This document shows positions 37,269 to 46,003 of a DNA stretch of 64,000 bases, one piece after another. The notes beneath the pieces are model-generated. The model saw only the letters and a program-made list of their open reading frames with translations. It had not been told where the DNA came from and ran no database searches. Made by a program: the position numbers and the translations under genes. The stretch is from Aurantiacibacter zhengii. GTDB lineage: Bacteria > Pseudomonadota > Alphaproteobacteria > Sphingomonadales > Sphingomonadaceae. Position 1 is the stretch's first letter. Every line of letters starts with the position of its first letter. Location: positions 248,001-312,000 of the forward strand of contig NZ_QXFL01000003.1 in the NCBI RefSeq assembly GCF_003584125.1, written 5' to 3'.

Positions 37269-39394
37269 TGATGAGGGTGAGGAAGCTTGTCAACTTTGTT
37301 GCGGCAGCATGCGCGCTGGCAATCGGGATCGCCGTCCCGGCGACGGGCGCACAGGCCGAGGATGGCTATGATCTCTGGCTGCGGAATGCGCCGCTCGATG
37401 CAGAGCAGGTCGAGCGGCTGGGCCTGCCCGCCCGCCTCGTGCGAACGGCACTTGTAGAAGGGGCCCAGTCCCCCAGCCCGACGATGAACGTCGCCACGGC
37501 GGAACTGATGCACGGCCTCAATTCGCTCGCCGCCGCACATCCTGTGGAACGCGGGAGCGGGCCGGGACGGGCAATCCGCCTCGATTGCCCGGAAAGCCGG
37601 GCCGACGGCGATGCCGCTTTCACGATTCGCACTGTCGACGGCGACATTCGCATCGGCGGCAACAGCGATCTTGCCTGTCTCTACGGCGCCTATGCGCTGC
37701 TGCGTGAGCTGTCTCTCGGTACCGATCCGGACACCCTCGACATCGATTCTGCCCCGGCCATGCCGCTCAGGCTGCTCAACCACTGGGACAATCCCGATGG
37801 CCATGTGGAGCGAGGCTACGCCGGCCGTTCGATCTTCGACTGGTGGCACCTGCCCGAACGGCTGGACCAGCGCATGATCGACTATGCCCGCGCCAATGCT
37901 TCTGTCGGCATCAACGGTGCGGTGGTGAACAACGTGAACGCGAGGGCCTTCATGCTGGAGCCGCGCTATATCGAAAAGCTGGCGCGGCTGGCCGATGCGT
38001 GGCGGCCTTACGGCATCCGCGTGTATCTCTCCGCCCGCTTCAGCGCGCCCACTGAAATAGACGGGGGCGATATCGGGAGGCTGGAGACGGCGGACCCGCT
38101 CGATCCGCAGGTGCGTGCGTGGTGGCAGGCCAAGGCGGACGAGATCTACGCAGCCATTCCCGACTTCGGGGGTTTCCTCGTCAAGGCCAATAGCGAGGGG
38201 CAACCCGGACCGCAGGATTACGGCCGCACCCATGCCGACGGGGCGAACATGCTTGCCCAGGCCATCGGTGACCGCGGCACGGTTATATGGCGCGCCTTCG
38301 TCTATTCGGCGCAGGACGAAACCGACCGGGCGAAGCAGGCCTACGAGGAATTCGTCCCGCTCGACGGGGCCTTTGCCGACAATGTGATCGTGCAGGTGAA
38401 GAACGGTGCGATCGATTTCCAGCCGCGCGAGCCGTTCCACCCGATGTTCGGTGCCATGCCGCAGACGCGGCTGATGCTGGAAGTGCAGATCACCAAGGAA
38501 TACCTGGGCTTTGCCAGCCACCTCGCTTTCCTCGCCCCGATGTGGCGCGAGGTGCTGGACGCCGATACCGGACGCGGCGGCAGCGTGGCCGAGGTGGTCG
38601 CACCTGCCGGGATGGCGGGCGTTGCCAACACCGGGTCGGACCGTAACTGGAGCGGCAGCGATTTCGATCAGGCGAACTGGTACGCCTTCGGACGCCTCGC
38701 CTGGGACCCGGCGCTATCGAGCGATACCATCGCGCGCGAGTGGCTGGCGCAGACCTTCAACCGCGAGGAGGCATTCCTCGCCCAGACGGCACCGATGATG
38801 CTTTCCAGCCGGGAAACGGTGGCCCGCTACATGACGCCGCTCGGTCTCGCCCATCTGATGGCAACCGGGCACCATTACGGCCCCGCCCCGTGGGTGTGCG
38901 ACCTCGACCGGCCCGAATGGAATCCCTGCTATTATCACCGCGCCGACAGCGACGGGATCGGGTTCGATCGCACCGCGACAGGATCGAACGCGCTTGGCCA
39001 GTATGCACCGGCCATAGCTGACACCTGGTCGGACCCGGCAACGATGGACGAACACTATCTGCTGTGGTTCCACCACCTCGACTGGGATTACCGCACCCAG
39101 AGCGGCCTGCCCCTGTGGGACGAACTGGTTCAACGCTACGACCAGGGGGTTACCGAGGTCGACACCATGGTACACACGTGGGACGACCTGTCCGCCTATG
39201 TAGATCCAGAGCGGCACCGCGCCGTGGCCGAAAACCTGCGCATCCAGCAGCGGGAGGCGAACTGGTGGCGCGATGCCTCGATCGCTTACTGGCAATCGCT
39301 CAACGGCCTGCCGCTGCCGCAGGGTGCGCGAGCACCGAGCCGCGATCTCGAACATTATCGCAGTTTGTCGTTTCCGGAGGCTCCCGGGCAATGA
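37268..39394 (+). CDS. aguA: GH67 alpha-glucuronidase, exported
   Basis: A 708-residue enzyme that removes (methyl)glucuronic acid from the ends of xylo-oligosaccharides. A signal peptide ends near TGAQAED (residue 30). Family hallmarks are the LRLLNHWDNPDG and SIFDWWHLPERLD stretch, GFLVKANSEGQPGPQDYGRT (with a catalytic-region Glu) and MLEVQITKEYLGFASHLAF. The length matches the 680-730 residues of GH67. The start is either ATG 37268, overlapping the operator, or ATG 37271; there is no good ribosome site, which fits a leaderless message. It heads the unit GH67-lacI-xylD. The glucuronate released probably enters by the ExuT-like carrier at 56140. Confidence 0.94.
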   Translation: MMRVRKLVNFVAAACALAIGIAVPATGAQAEDGYDLWLRNAPLDAEQVERLGLPARLVRTALVEGAQSPSPTMNVATAELMHGLNSLAAAHPVERGSGPGRAIRLDCPESRADGDAAFTIRTVDGDIRIGGNSDLACLYGAYALLRELSLGTDPDTLDIDSAPAMPLRLLNHWDNPDGHVERGYAGRSIFDWWHLPERLDQRMIDYARANASVGINGAVVNNVNARAFMLEPRYIEKLARLADAWRPYGIRVYLSARFSAPTEIDGGDIGRLETADPLDPQVRAWWQAKADEIYAAIPDFGGFLVKANSEGQPGPQDYGRTHADGANMLAQAIGDRGTVIWRAFVYSAQDETDRAKQAYEEFVPLDGAFADNVIVQVKNGAIDFQPREPFHPMFGAMPQTRLMLEVQITKEYLGFASHLAFLAPMWREVLDADTGRGGSVAEVVAPAGMAGVANTGSDRNWSGSDFDQANWYAFGRLAWDPALSSDTIAREWLAQTFNREEAFLAQTAPMMLSSRETVARYMTPLGLAHLMATGHHYGPAPWVCDLDRPEWNPCYYHRADSDGIGFDRTATGSNALGQYAPAIADTWSDPATMDEHYLLWFHHLDWDYRTQSGLPLWDELVQRYDQGVTEVDTMVHTWDDLSAYVDPERHRAVAENLRIQQREANWWRDASIAYWQSLNGLPLPQGARAPSRDLEHYRSLSFPEAPGQ

Positions 39395-39425
39395 GACGAC
39401 TTGTTGCGAATGCGAATAGCGGTCT

Positions 39426-40544
39426 ATGCACTTGACCATGGACACGACCACTCAAGGCAGAAAGCAGGGCCGCAAACGCGGTTCGCGCCGCGGCAATGCC
39501 GCTCCGACAATCGCAGATGTTGCGCGCGAGGCGCGCTGTTCCCCCATGACGGTAAGCCGGGTCATCAATGGCGAGGGCAACGTCCGCGAGGAAACGCGCG
39601 AGCAGGTGCTGGAGGCCGTGCGCAAGCTGAACTATTCGCCCAACCGCGCGGCGCGTTCGCTGGCGGGGGGCGAGCAGCTTCGCATCGCGCTGATGTTCGA
39701 CAACCCCTCTTCTTCCTACCTCAGCGAATTTCTGATGGGTGCGCTGGAGGAGGCGACACGCAGCGATATCCACCTCGAGGTGCAAAGCTGCGAGAACGCG
39801 CCGTCCAACGCCACGCTGGTAGGCAAGATGATCGAGGGCGGCATCACCGGCTTCATCCTGCCGCCGCCGCTCTGCGACGATCAGGGCGTGCTCGATCTCA
39901 TCACCGGCGCGGGCGGCATCGCCATCGCGGTCGGCCCCGGCAAGGCCAGCGGATCGAACGGCGCGGTGATGATCGACGAGTACCAGGCCGCTTACGACAT
40001 GACGCGGCATATCATCAATCTCGGTCACGAGCGCATCGGCTTCATCATCGGTAACCCCGAACAGGTCGCCAGCGGGCGACGGTTGAATGGCTATCGCGCG
40101 GCGATGGAGGATGCCGGTCTCACCGTTTCCGACCGGTTGGTGGCGCAGGGCCAGTTCACCTACCGATCCGGCATGGTGGCGGCGGAGAAACTGCTTGCCG
40201 TCGATCCCCAGCCCACCGCCATATTCGCCTCCAACGACGACATGGCCGCGGCTACGGTGGCGGTGGCCCACCGCTGCCATCTCGACGTGCCAAGCGACAT
40301 AACGGTCTGCGGTTTCGACGATACCGACATGGCCAATTCGATCTGGCCCGAATTGACGACGATACGTCAGCCGATCCGGGAAATGACGGCGAAGGCCGTG
40401 AAAATGATCGCCAAGCTCGCGCGCACGCAGCGGCACGGCGACAAACCGGGGCCGGAACACGTCATGTTCCCCTACGAACTGATCCGCCGCAGTTCGGAGG
40501 CCGGGCCCAGTCTGGCGAAATTCGATCGACAAGTGGATACATGA
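39426..40544 (+). CDS. xylR: LacI-family transcriptional regulator of the xylan/xylose genes
   Basis: A 372-residue repressor. The DNA-binding head is TIADVAREARCSPMTVSRVI followed by a hinge (NYSPNRAARSLAGG), and the rest is a periplasmic-binding-protein-like domain for a sugar effector, with the usual IGNPEQVASGRRLNGYRAAM region. A basic extension of about 27 residues precedes the head; ATG 39438 would shorten it by four. It is 31 bases downstream of GH67 and its stop overlaps the start of xylD (ATGA), so it is inside the regulon it should control. It is the only LacI-type protein in the window and therefore the probable reader of all GGTAGCGCTACC sites. The symbol is by analogy with Caulobacter. 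Confidence 0.88.
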   Translation: MHLTMDTTTQGRKQGRKRGSRRGNAAPTIADVAREARCSPMTVSRVINGEGNVREETREQVLEAVRKLNYSPNRAARSLAGGEQLRIALMFDNPSSSYLSEFLMGALEEATRSDIHLEVQSCENAPSNATLVGKMIEGGITGFILPPPLCDDQGVLDLITGAGGIAIAVGPGKASGSNGAVMIDEYQAAYDMTRHIINLGHERIGFIIGNPEQVASGRRLNGYRAAMEDAGLTVSDRLVAQGQFTYRSGMVAAEKLLAVDPQPTAIFASNDDMAAATVAVAHRCHLDVPSDITVCGFDDTDMANSIWPELTTIRQPIREMTAKAVKMIAKLARTQRHGDKPGPEHVMFPYELIRRSSEAGPSLAKFDRQVDT

Positions 40545-42322
40545 GCGAAAAAGACCAAACCCGCCGCCTGCGTTCGCGCGACTGGTTCGACAACGTGGAA
40601 CGGATGGACATGACTGCGCTCTATCTCGAGCGTTTCATGAACTACGGGATCACGCCCGAGGAACTGCGCAGCGGCAAGCCGATCATCGGCATCGCGCAAT
40701 CGGGCAGCGACCTATCGCCCTGCAACCGCATCCACCTGGAACTGGCGAAGCGCACCCGCGACGGCATCCGCGATGCGGGCGGCATTCCCATCGAGTTTCC
40801 GGTTCACCCGATCTTCGAGAATTGCCGGCGACCCACCGCAGCACTCGATCGCAACCTGCTTTACCTTGGTCTGGTGGAGCTGCTGAACGGCTATCCCATC
40901 GACGGCGTGGTGCTGACCACGGGCTGCGACAAGACCACCCCGAGCCAGGTCATGGCCGCGAGCACGGTGGATATCCCGGCAATTGTGCTGAGCGGCGGAC
41001 CCATGCTCGACGGCTGGCACGAAGGCGAACTGGTTGGCAGCGGAACGGTGATCTGGCGCAGCCGCCGCAAGCTGGCGGCTGGCGAGATCGACGAGGACGA
41101 GTTTCTCCGCCGTGCCACCAGCAGCGCCCCCTCTGCGGGCCATTGCAATTCCATGGGCACGGCCAGCACGATGAACGCGGTGGCCGAAGCGCTTGGCCTC
41201 AGCCTTACCGGCTGCGCCGCTATTCCGGCGCCCTATCGCGAGCGCGGCCAGGTGGCCTACCGCACCGGCCAGCGCATCGTGGAGATGGTTCGCGAGGACC
41301 TGAAACCATCCGATATCCTGACGCGTGAGGCTTTCCTCAACGCGATCGCGACCGTCAGCATTCTTGGCGGTTCTTCCAACGCCCAGCCGCATATCCAGGC
41401 CATGGCAGCGCATGCCGGGGTAAATCTGCCGCCCTCGATCTGGCAGGAGCACGGCTATGACCTGCCGCTGCTCGTCAACATGCAGCCCGCCGGCGAATAC
41501 CTGGGCGAGCGTTTCCACCGCGCGGGCGGCGTTCCGGCCGCCATGTGGGAATTGCTGAACAAGGGCGAGCTGCATGGCGACTGCGTGACCTGCACCGGCA
41601 GCACTATGGCTGAAAACCTTGAGGGGCGCGAAAGCCGCGACCGCGAAATGATCCGGCCTTTCGATGATCCGCTGCAAGAGAAAGCGGGCTTCCTCGTCCT
41701 GTCTGGCAACCTGTTCGACTTCGGAATCCTGAAGACCTCGGTGATCTCGGACGAGTTCCGCGCCCGCTACCTTTCGCGCCCCGGCAAGGAAGGTGTGTTC
41801 GAAGCGCGGGCCGTGGTGTTCGACGGTTCGGACGATTACCACCACCGCATAAACGATCCCTCGCTCGGTATCGACGAGGACACCATTCTCGTCGTTCGCG
41901 GCGCAGGTGTGATCGGCTGGCCCGGCAGCGCCGAGGTCGTGAACATGCAGCCGCCTGACGCCCTGATCCGTGCAGGCACCGCGTGGCTTCCCACCCTTGG
42001 GGACGGCCGCCAGTCGGGCACCAGCGACAGCCCCTCTATCCTCAACGTCTCGCCGGAAAGCGCGGCGGGCGGGGGTCTTTCTTGGCTGCGCACGGGCGAC
42101 ATCATTCGCGTCGACCTGAACGCGGGTACGTGTAACGCACTGGTCGAAGCGGACGAGATCGCCCGACGCCAGTCCGAGGAAGCGCCGCCGATTCCCGAAA
42201 ACAACACGCCCTGGGAAGAGCTATTCCGCGAAAAGACCGGCCAGCTTGGGCAGGGCGGAGTGATGGATTTCGCGCTCAAGTATCGCGGTACGGCGCGCAA
42301 GCCCCCACGCCACAACCACTAG
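40541..42322 (+). CDS. xylD: IlvD/Edd-family dehydratase, probably D-xylonate dehydratase
   Basis: A 593-residue iron-sulfur enzyme that should dehydrate D-xylonate to 2-keto-3-deoxy-xylonate. The cluster cysteines are C61 (SDLSPCN), C129 (TTGCDKTTP) and C202 (AGHCNSMGTA). It resembles the dehydratase at 7711 along its whole length and also ends in a basic, histidine-containing tail (PRHNH here, PRDNH there). Its place in one transcription unit with GH67 and the LacI regulator points to xylonate. The start overlaps the regulator stop by four bases. In Caulobacter xylD lies in one operon with xylX, xylB, xylA and xylC; here it is separated from them. Confidence 0.88.
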   Translation: MSEKDQTRRLRSRDWFDNVERMDMTALYLERFMNYGITPEELRSGKPIIGIAQSGSDLSPCNRIHLELAKRTRDGIRDAGGIPIEFPVHPIFENCRRPTAALDRNLLYLGLVELLNGYPIDGVVLTTGCDKTTPSQVMAASTVDIPAIVLSGGPMLDGWHEGELVGSGTVIWRSRRKLAAGEIDEDEFLRRATSSAPSAGHCNSMGTASTMNAVAEALGLSLTGCAAIPAPYRERGQVAYRTGQRIVEMVREDLKPSDILTREAFLNAIATVSILGGSSNAQPHIQAMAAHAGVNLPPSIWQEHGYDLPLLVNMQPAGEYLGERFHRAGGVPAAMWELLNKGELHGDCVTCTGSTMAENLEGRESRDREMIRPFDDPLQEKAGFLVLSGNLFDFGILKTSVISDEFRARYLSRPGKEGVFEARAVVFDGSDDYHHRINDPSLGIDEDTILVVRGAGVIGWPGSAEVVNMQPPDALIRAGTAWLPTLGDGRQSGTSDSPSILNVSPESAAGGGLSWLRTGDIIRVDLNAGTCNALVEADEIARRQSEEAPPIPENNTPWEELFREKTGQLGQGGVMDFALKYRGTARKPPRHNH

Positions 42323-42384
42323 CCGGCGGCAGATCCGGGGAGCGCGTGTCGCCGTTCCGGGCCGCACCGGCTGGGCCGGGTGGG

Positions 42385-44286
42385 TCAGTCTGCCAGTTCG
42401 AGTTCGAAGCCGGGCAGGGGAAGGCCGCGCGCGTCGTAGGTGTTGACGATGGGCGCGTCGGCCCAGGCGTGGCGAACGCGGGTGATGGTTTCCATCGGTG
42501 CCGCGTCGATGACCAGGGTCTGTCCGGCGACAGACGCATCGGCCCAGCGGCAGCTTTCCGCACTGTCTTCGCAAACTTCGACACCCAGCGGTGCCGACCC
42601 GCCGAGCGCGCGCAGGTCGCCTTCAATGCCGGAGAACCGAACGATGATCCGGTCACCCTCGCGCCTCGCGCCTTGCGGCATCGGCATCGCTTCGCCCTGG
42701 GCGGCCATGGCAAGGCGTCTGCCAAGGACGTTCTTGTTTGCCGGATGGATGTCCGTCGGTTCACCCAGATCGATCGCGGTCACCAATGCGGCGTTGTCAT
42801 CGGCTTGTGCGCCGTCAAGCTGCTCTTGCCGAAGCTGGGCCCAGCCCGATTCCACGGGCTCGCTATGGCGCTCCCCGAAGTCGGCCAGTTGCACCACCAG
42901 CATGCGGGTTTGTTCGCCGAACTGACGTCGCCAGCCGGCGAACAGCTCGCGCAGCTTCGTGTCATAGTCCGGTTGGCCGACATCGCTTTCGCCCTGGTAC
43001 CAGACGGCACCTGCCACCCGCATGGGGCCGAGCGGGGCGATCATGGCGTTGTACATCACGCCAAGCCCGGCGTTGCTGTCCCACGGGGCGCGGGGCGGGA
43101 CGCCCTGGACGGTACCGATGGAATAGTCCCAGTCCGCGCCGAGCGGGATCGGGTCTCCGCCAGCGGGCATGAATTGCAGGCGCTCGGGCCCGGCGAAGAA
43201 CCCACCGTTGTCCCACGAATTGTTCGCGGCGATCAGGACCTCGTTCTCGCCTTCGTGCAGGAAATCGGAGGGTACGCGGTAGGTCCGTTCCACGCCCCAG
43301 CCGAAGGTGTAGCCAACCGGATTTCCGTTAACCCACGTGAGGTCGAGATCGTCGATGGCACCGATAGCCAGTTGTCCGCCGCTGGCAGCCTGCTCGGCCG
43401 TCAGTGTAAAGGTTTGGCGCAGCCACACGTTGGCCACCGGGTTCGTGTCGAGGCCGGTACCTTCCCAATCGTTCCAGAACGAAAATTGCGGGATGGGTTG
43501 CCAGTCGAGCATGTCGCTATCGGTCCAGGGCTGGCGACCCTCAGCGCCGCTTTCCCACCAGTCATACCAGCGCGGCGCGAAAATCTGCGTCGCGGCAAGC
43601 GGGTCTTCCTCGTAAAGGCTCAGCAGCGACAGCGCCTCGTCGCCCTCCAGAGCGCGGACGCTGTCGGGTGACAGCCAGGCGCGTGCGGCGCTTCCGCCCC
43701 AGTTCGAATGGATAAGGCCGACCGGAACGTTGCCGCGATCTGCGCGCAATTGCTTGGCCATGTAGAAGCACGCAGCGGAGAAATCGGCGACGCTTTCCAC
43801 AGTGGCCGCGCGCCATGCGACGGGTTCGGAGAGTTCTGCCTGCGGGACAGAGGCGGTGACCTTGGGGATCTTCAACACGCGTATGCCGTCGTCTGCGGCC
43901 TGTCGAAGCTGGTTGTCAGCATCCAGGGCGCGCGTGACCGGCAGTTCCATGTTGGACTGGCCCATGCACAGATAGACATCGCCCACCAGCAAATCGCTCA
44001 CCACTGTTTCGCCGCTCGGATCCGATAGCGTAAGCGTCGCGCCTTCGTCGCTGGCATCGCGTGCCGGAAATGTCAGGATGAAGGAGCCATCAGGCCCCGC
44101 CTGCGCCGTCGCAGCGGAGTTGCCGAGTGTGCCCCGAACCGTTTCGCCAGGAGCGGCGGTGCCCGTAATGACGATAGGCTCTCCGCGTTGCAGGACCATT
44201 CCCTCTCCATAGGCCGGGTCGAGCACGGGCTCTGCCAGAGCAGGTGCGCTGCCCAGGCAAACGGCAAGGGCAAGGGCGCGCTTCAC
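42385..44286 (-). CDS. Sialate O-acetylesterase-family (SASA) acetyl esterase, exported
   Basis: A 633-residue SGNH-type esterase likely to remove acetyl groups from xylan or glucuronoxylan fragments. A short signal peptide ends near APALAEP. The serine block is CMGQSNMELP (S111), and the Asp-His pair lies in PTDIHPANK toward the C-terminus. A beta-sandwich of about 120 residues (QTFTLTAEQAA to VLIAANNSWD) interrupts the SGNH fold, as in this family. GTG 44286 overlaps the lactonase stop (GTGA). The gene is a secreted enzyme placed last in an operon of cytoplasmic xylose-oxidation genes, so degradation and catabolism are produced together. Real sialate esterase activity is unlikely here. Confidence 0.85.
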   Translation of the reverse strand: MKRALALAVCLGSAPALAEPVLDPAYGEGMVLQRGEPIVITGTAAPGETVRGTLGNSAATAQAGPDGSFILTFPARDASDEGATLTLSDPSGETVVSDLLVGDVYLCMGQSNMELPVTRALDADNQLRQAADDGIRVLKIPKVTASVPQAELSEPVAWRAATVESVADFSAACFYMAKQLRADRGNVPVGLIHSNWGGSAARAWLSPDSVRALEGDEALSLLSLYEEDPLAATQIFAPRWYDWWESGAEGRQPWTDSDMLDWQPIPQFSFWNDWEGTGLDTNPVANVWLRQTFTLTAEQAASGGQLAIGAIDDLDLTWVNGNPVGYTFGWGVERTYRVPSDFLHEGENEVLIAANNSWDNGGFFAGPERLQFMPAGGDPIPLGADWDYSIGTVQGVPPRAPWDSNAGLGVMYNAMIAPLGPMRVAGAVWYQGESDVGQPDYDTKLRELFAGWRRQFGEQTRMLVVQLADFGERHSEPVESGWAQLRQEQLDGAQADDNAALVTAIDLGEPTDIHPANKNVLGRRLAMAAQGEAMPMPQGARREGDRIIVRFSGIEGDLRALGGSAPLGVEVCEDSAESCRWADASVAGQTLVIDAAPMETITRVRHAWADAPIVNTYDARGLPLPGFELELAD

Positions 44287-45167
44287 GACAGCTTCGCCAG
44301 TGTCAGCGCGAAACCTTTCACGGGAGCCGGGAAGGCAAGCAATGCGCCGGCCAGCGGATGGTCCTCCATATCGCCGGGCTCCATGTTCTTTGTAGCAGTG
44401 GTGACGTAGCCCGTACCGAAATCGGTACCGCCGAAAGCCATCTTGGTGATATCGCGCGCAGGCATGGCAATCGTGGCGACGAGTTCGCCTGCGGGCGAGA
44501 ACCGGGCAACCCTGCTGCCAAGATAGAGCCCGGTCCAGACGTGGTCCTCGGCATCCACCACCGGTCCGTCCGGATAGGCATCGGGGAACAGGGCTCCGGT
44601 ATCGACGAAGGGCCGCGCCTCGCCCACACCCTCTCGCGAAAGATCGGCGACCATGATCTGCTGCGCCGTCGTATCGGTGAAGTAGATCCTGGTGCCGGAC
44701 GCGTTGACGCAAGGGCCATTGGTGATGGCGATGCCGCTGGGCCCGGCGGGCCGGATCTCGCCGCGATCGAACACGTAGAAACGCCCCGAACCGGAATTCT
44801 CGCTGTCGTCCATCGATCCGAACCACACGCGGCCCCACGGATCGGTGCAGGCATCGTTGAGGCGGTTGCCCGACGGTTCGCCGGGAACGTCCATCAGCTT
44901 GGCGAAAGCCTTTTCTTCCGGGTCGAAGGTGTAAAGGCCGTCCTTCAGGCCACACAGTAGCATGCCGCCTTCGGCAGGAATCGCCCAGCCGATGGCCTCG
45001 GGAGCCTCGGCATAGGAATTGCTCTGCGTTTCGGGATCGTAATGCCACAGGCGATGGCGCTTGATATCCACGAACCACACGACTTCGCGGACAGGATCCC
45101 ACAGGACGCCTTCGCCCAGCAGGCTCTCGGCATCCAGTACGCGGCGAACTTCGGCGGTTATCTCCAT
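44283..45167 (-). CDS. xylC: SMP-30/gluconolactonase-type aldonolactonase, probably D-xylonolactonase
   Basis: A 294-residue six-bladed propeller lactonase that hydrolyses xylono-lactone to xylonate. Metal-site residues of the family are recognisable: E19 in LLGEGVLWD, Asn in NRLNDACTDPWGRVW and Asp in PDAYPDGPVVDAEDHVW. ATG 45167 lies inside the last codons of the dehydrogenase gene, giving a ten-base overlap; a longer reading to 45182 is less likely. The order xylX-xylB-xylC then esterase makes one minus-strand operon. No second lactonase gene is present, so it may also serve arabonolactone. Confidence 0.88.
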   Translation of the reverse strand: MEITAEVRRVLDAESLLGEGVLWDPVREVVWFVDIKRHRLWHYDPETQSNSYAEAPEAIGWAIPAEGGMLLCGLKDGLYTFDPEEKAFAKLMDVPGEPSGNRLNDACTDPWGRVWFGSMDDSENSGSGRFYVFDRGEIRPAGPSGIAITNGPCVNASGTRIYFTDTTAQQIMVADLSREGVGEARPFVDTGALFPDAYPDGPVVDAEDHVWTGLYLGSRVARFSPAGELVATIAMPARDITKMAFGGTDFGTGYVTTATKNMEPGDMEDHPLAGALLAFPAPVKGFALTLAKLS

Positions 45168-45943
45168 CCAGCATCTACCCAATAATTGTGCGCGGTGCAG
45201 AAGCGGGCGTCATCGGAAGCCAGGAACATCGCCATCGCGGCGATATCGACAGGCTGGATGCGTCCGTCGAGGCACTGCGCCGCAACGATCTCCGCCTCGC
45301 CTTCGGGCGTGTACCATTTCATCTGCCGGGGCGTTTGCACGTTGCCGGGAATGATCGTGTTGACCCGGATGTTCTGCCGGCCCAGTTCGCGGGCGAGGCT
45401 CCGGGTGAGGCCTTCGATCGCAGCCTTGGCTGTCTGGTAAAGGGTCAAATCTTCCAGCCCGAGATGCCAGCTGATCGAGCCCAGGTTGACGATGCTGCCG
45501 CCTCCCGCTTCCTGCATGGACGGGACAACGGCCTTCGCGGCGAAAAACTGGTGCTTGAGATTGACCGCCATCCGCTCGTCCCAATAGGCGGGGGTGACGT
45601 CGGCCAGCTTGTGCCGGTCGTCATTGGCAGCATTGTTGATGAGGACATCGCATCCGCCCAGCTCGTCGACGAACGTCGCCAGCTTGGCCGCGTAATCGTC
45701 GCAATCCGTAATGTCGCAATGCAGGAACAGCGGTTCGTATGCCGCGCCTTGCAGTTCCTGCATCAGCGCTTCGCTGGGTTCCGTCTGCACGTCCACGAAT
45801 GCAACGCGGGCGCCTTGCCTGACAAATCCCTCCACGATGCCCGCGCCGATCCCGGAACCGCCTCCGCTGATGATAACCCGCTTGCCATGCAAGCTGGGGT
45901 ATATGGCGGCGCCCTGCAACGGAGCCAGCTTCCCATGTGCCAT
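45158..45943 (-). CDS. xylB: D-xylose 1-dehydrogenase (SDR family)
   Basis: A 261-residue short-chain dehydrogenase oxidising D-xylose to xylonolactone with NAD. The cofactor loop is SGGGSGIGAG (26-35), and the catalytic set is in NLGSISWHLGLEDLTLYQTAK with Y169 and K173. The phrases AIYPSLHGKRV, NDDRHKLADVTPAYWDER and KWYTPEGEAEIVAAQCL are almost word for word those I remember from Caulobacter XylB, so the assignment is strong. It starts 60 bases after the XylX-type gene and overlaps the lactonase. Confidence 0.94.
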   Translation of the reverse strand: MAHGKLAPLQGAAIYPSLHGKRVIISGGGSGIGAGIVEGFVRQGARVAFVDVQTEPSEALMQELQGAAYEPLFLHCDITDCDDYAAKLATFVDELGGCDVLINNAANDDRHKLADVTPAYWDERMAVNLKHQFFAAKAVVPSMQEAGGGSIVNLGSISWHLGLEDLTLYQTAKAAIEGLTRSLARELGRQNIRVNTIIPGNVQTPRQMKWYTPEGEAEIVAAQCLDGRIQPVDIAAMAMFLASDDARFCTAHNYWVDAGWR

Positions 45944-46003
45944 TAAACTTCGATCCCTGTGTCTGCAGTCTTGTTGTAGTTTCTCAAATCCCGCGCCTTT
46001 CGC

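Noticed and set aside
37208-38521. Upstream extension of the GH3 copy B frame
   Set aside because: The extension lies antisense to GH67, and the signal peptide and ribosome site put the start at 37207.
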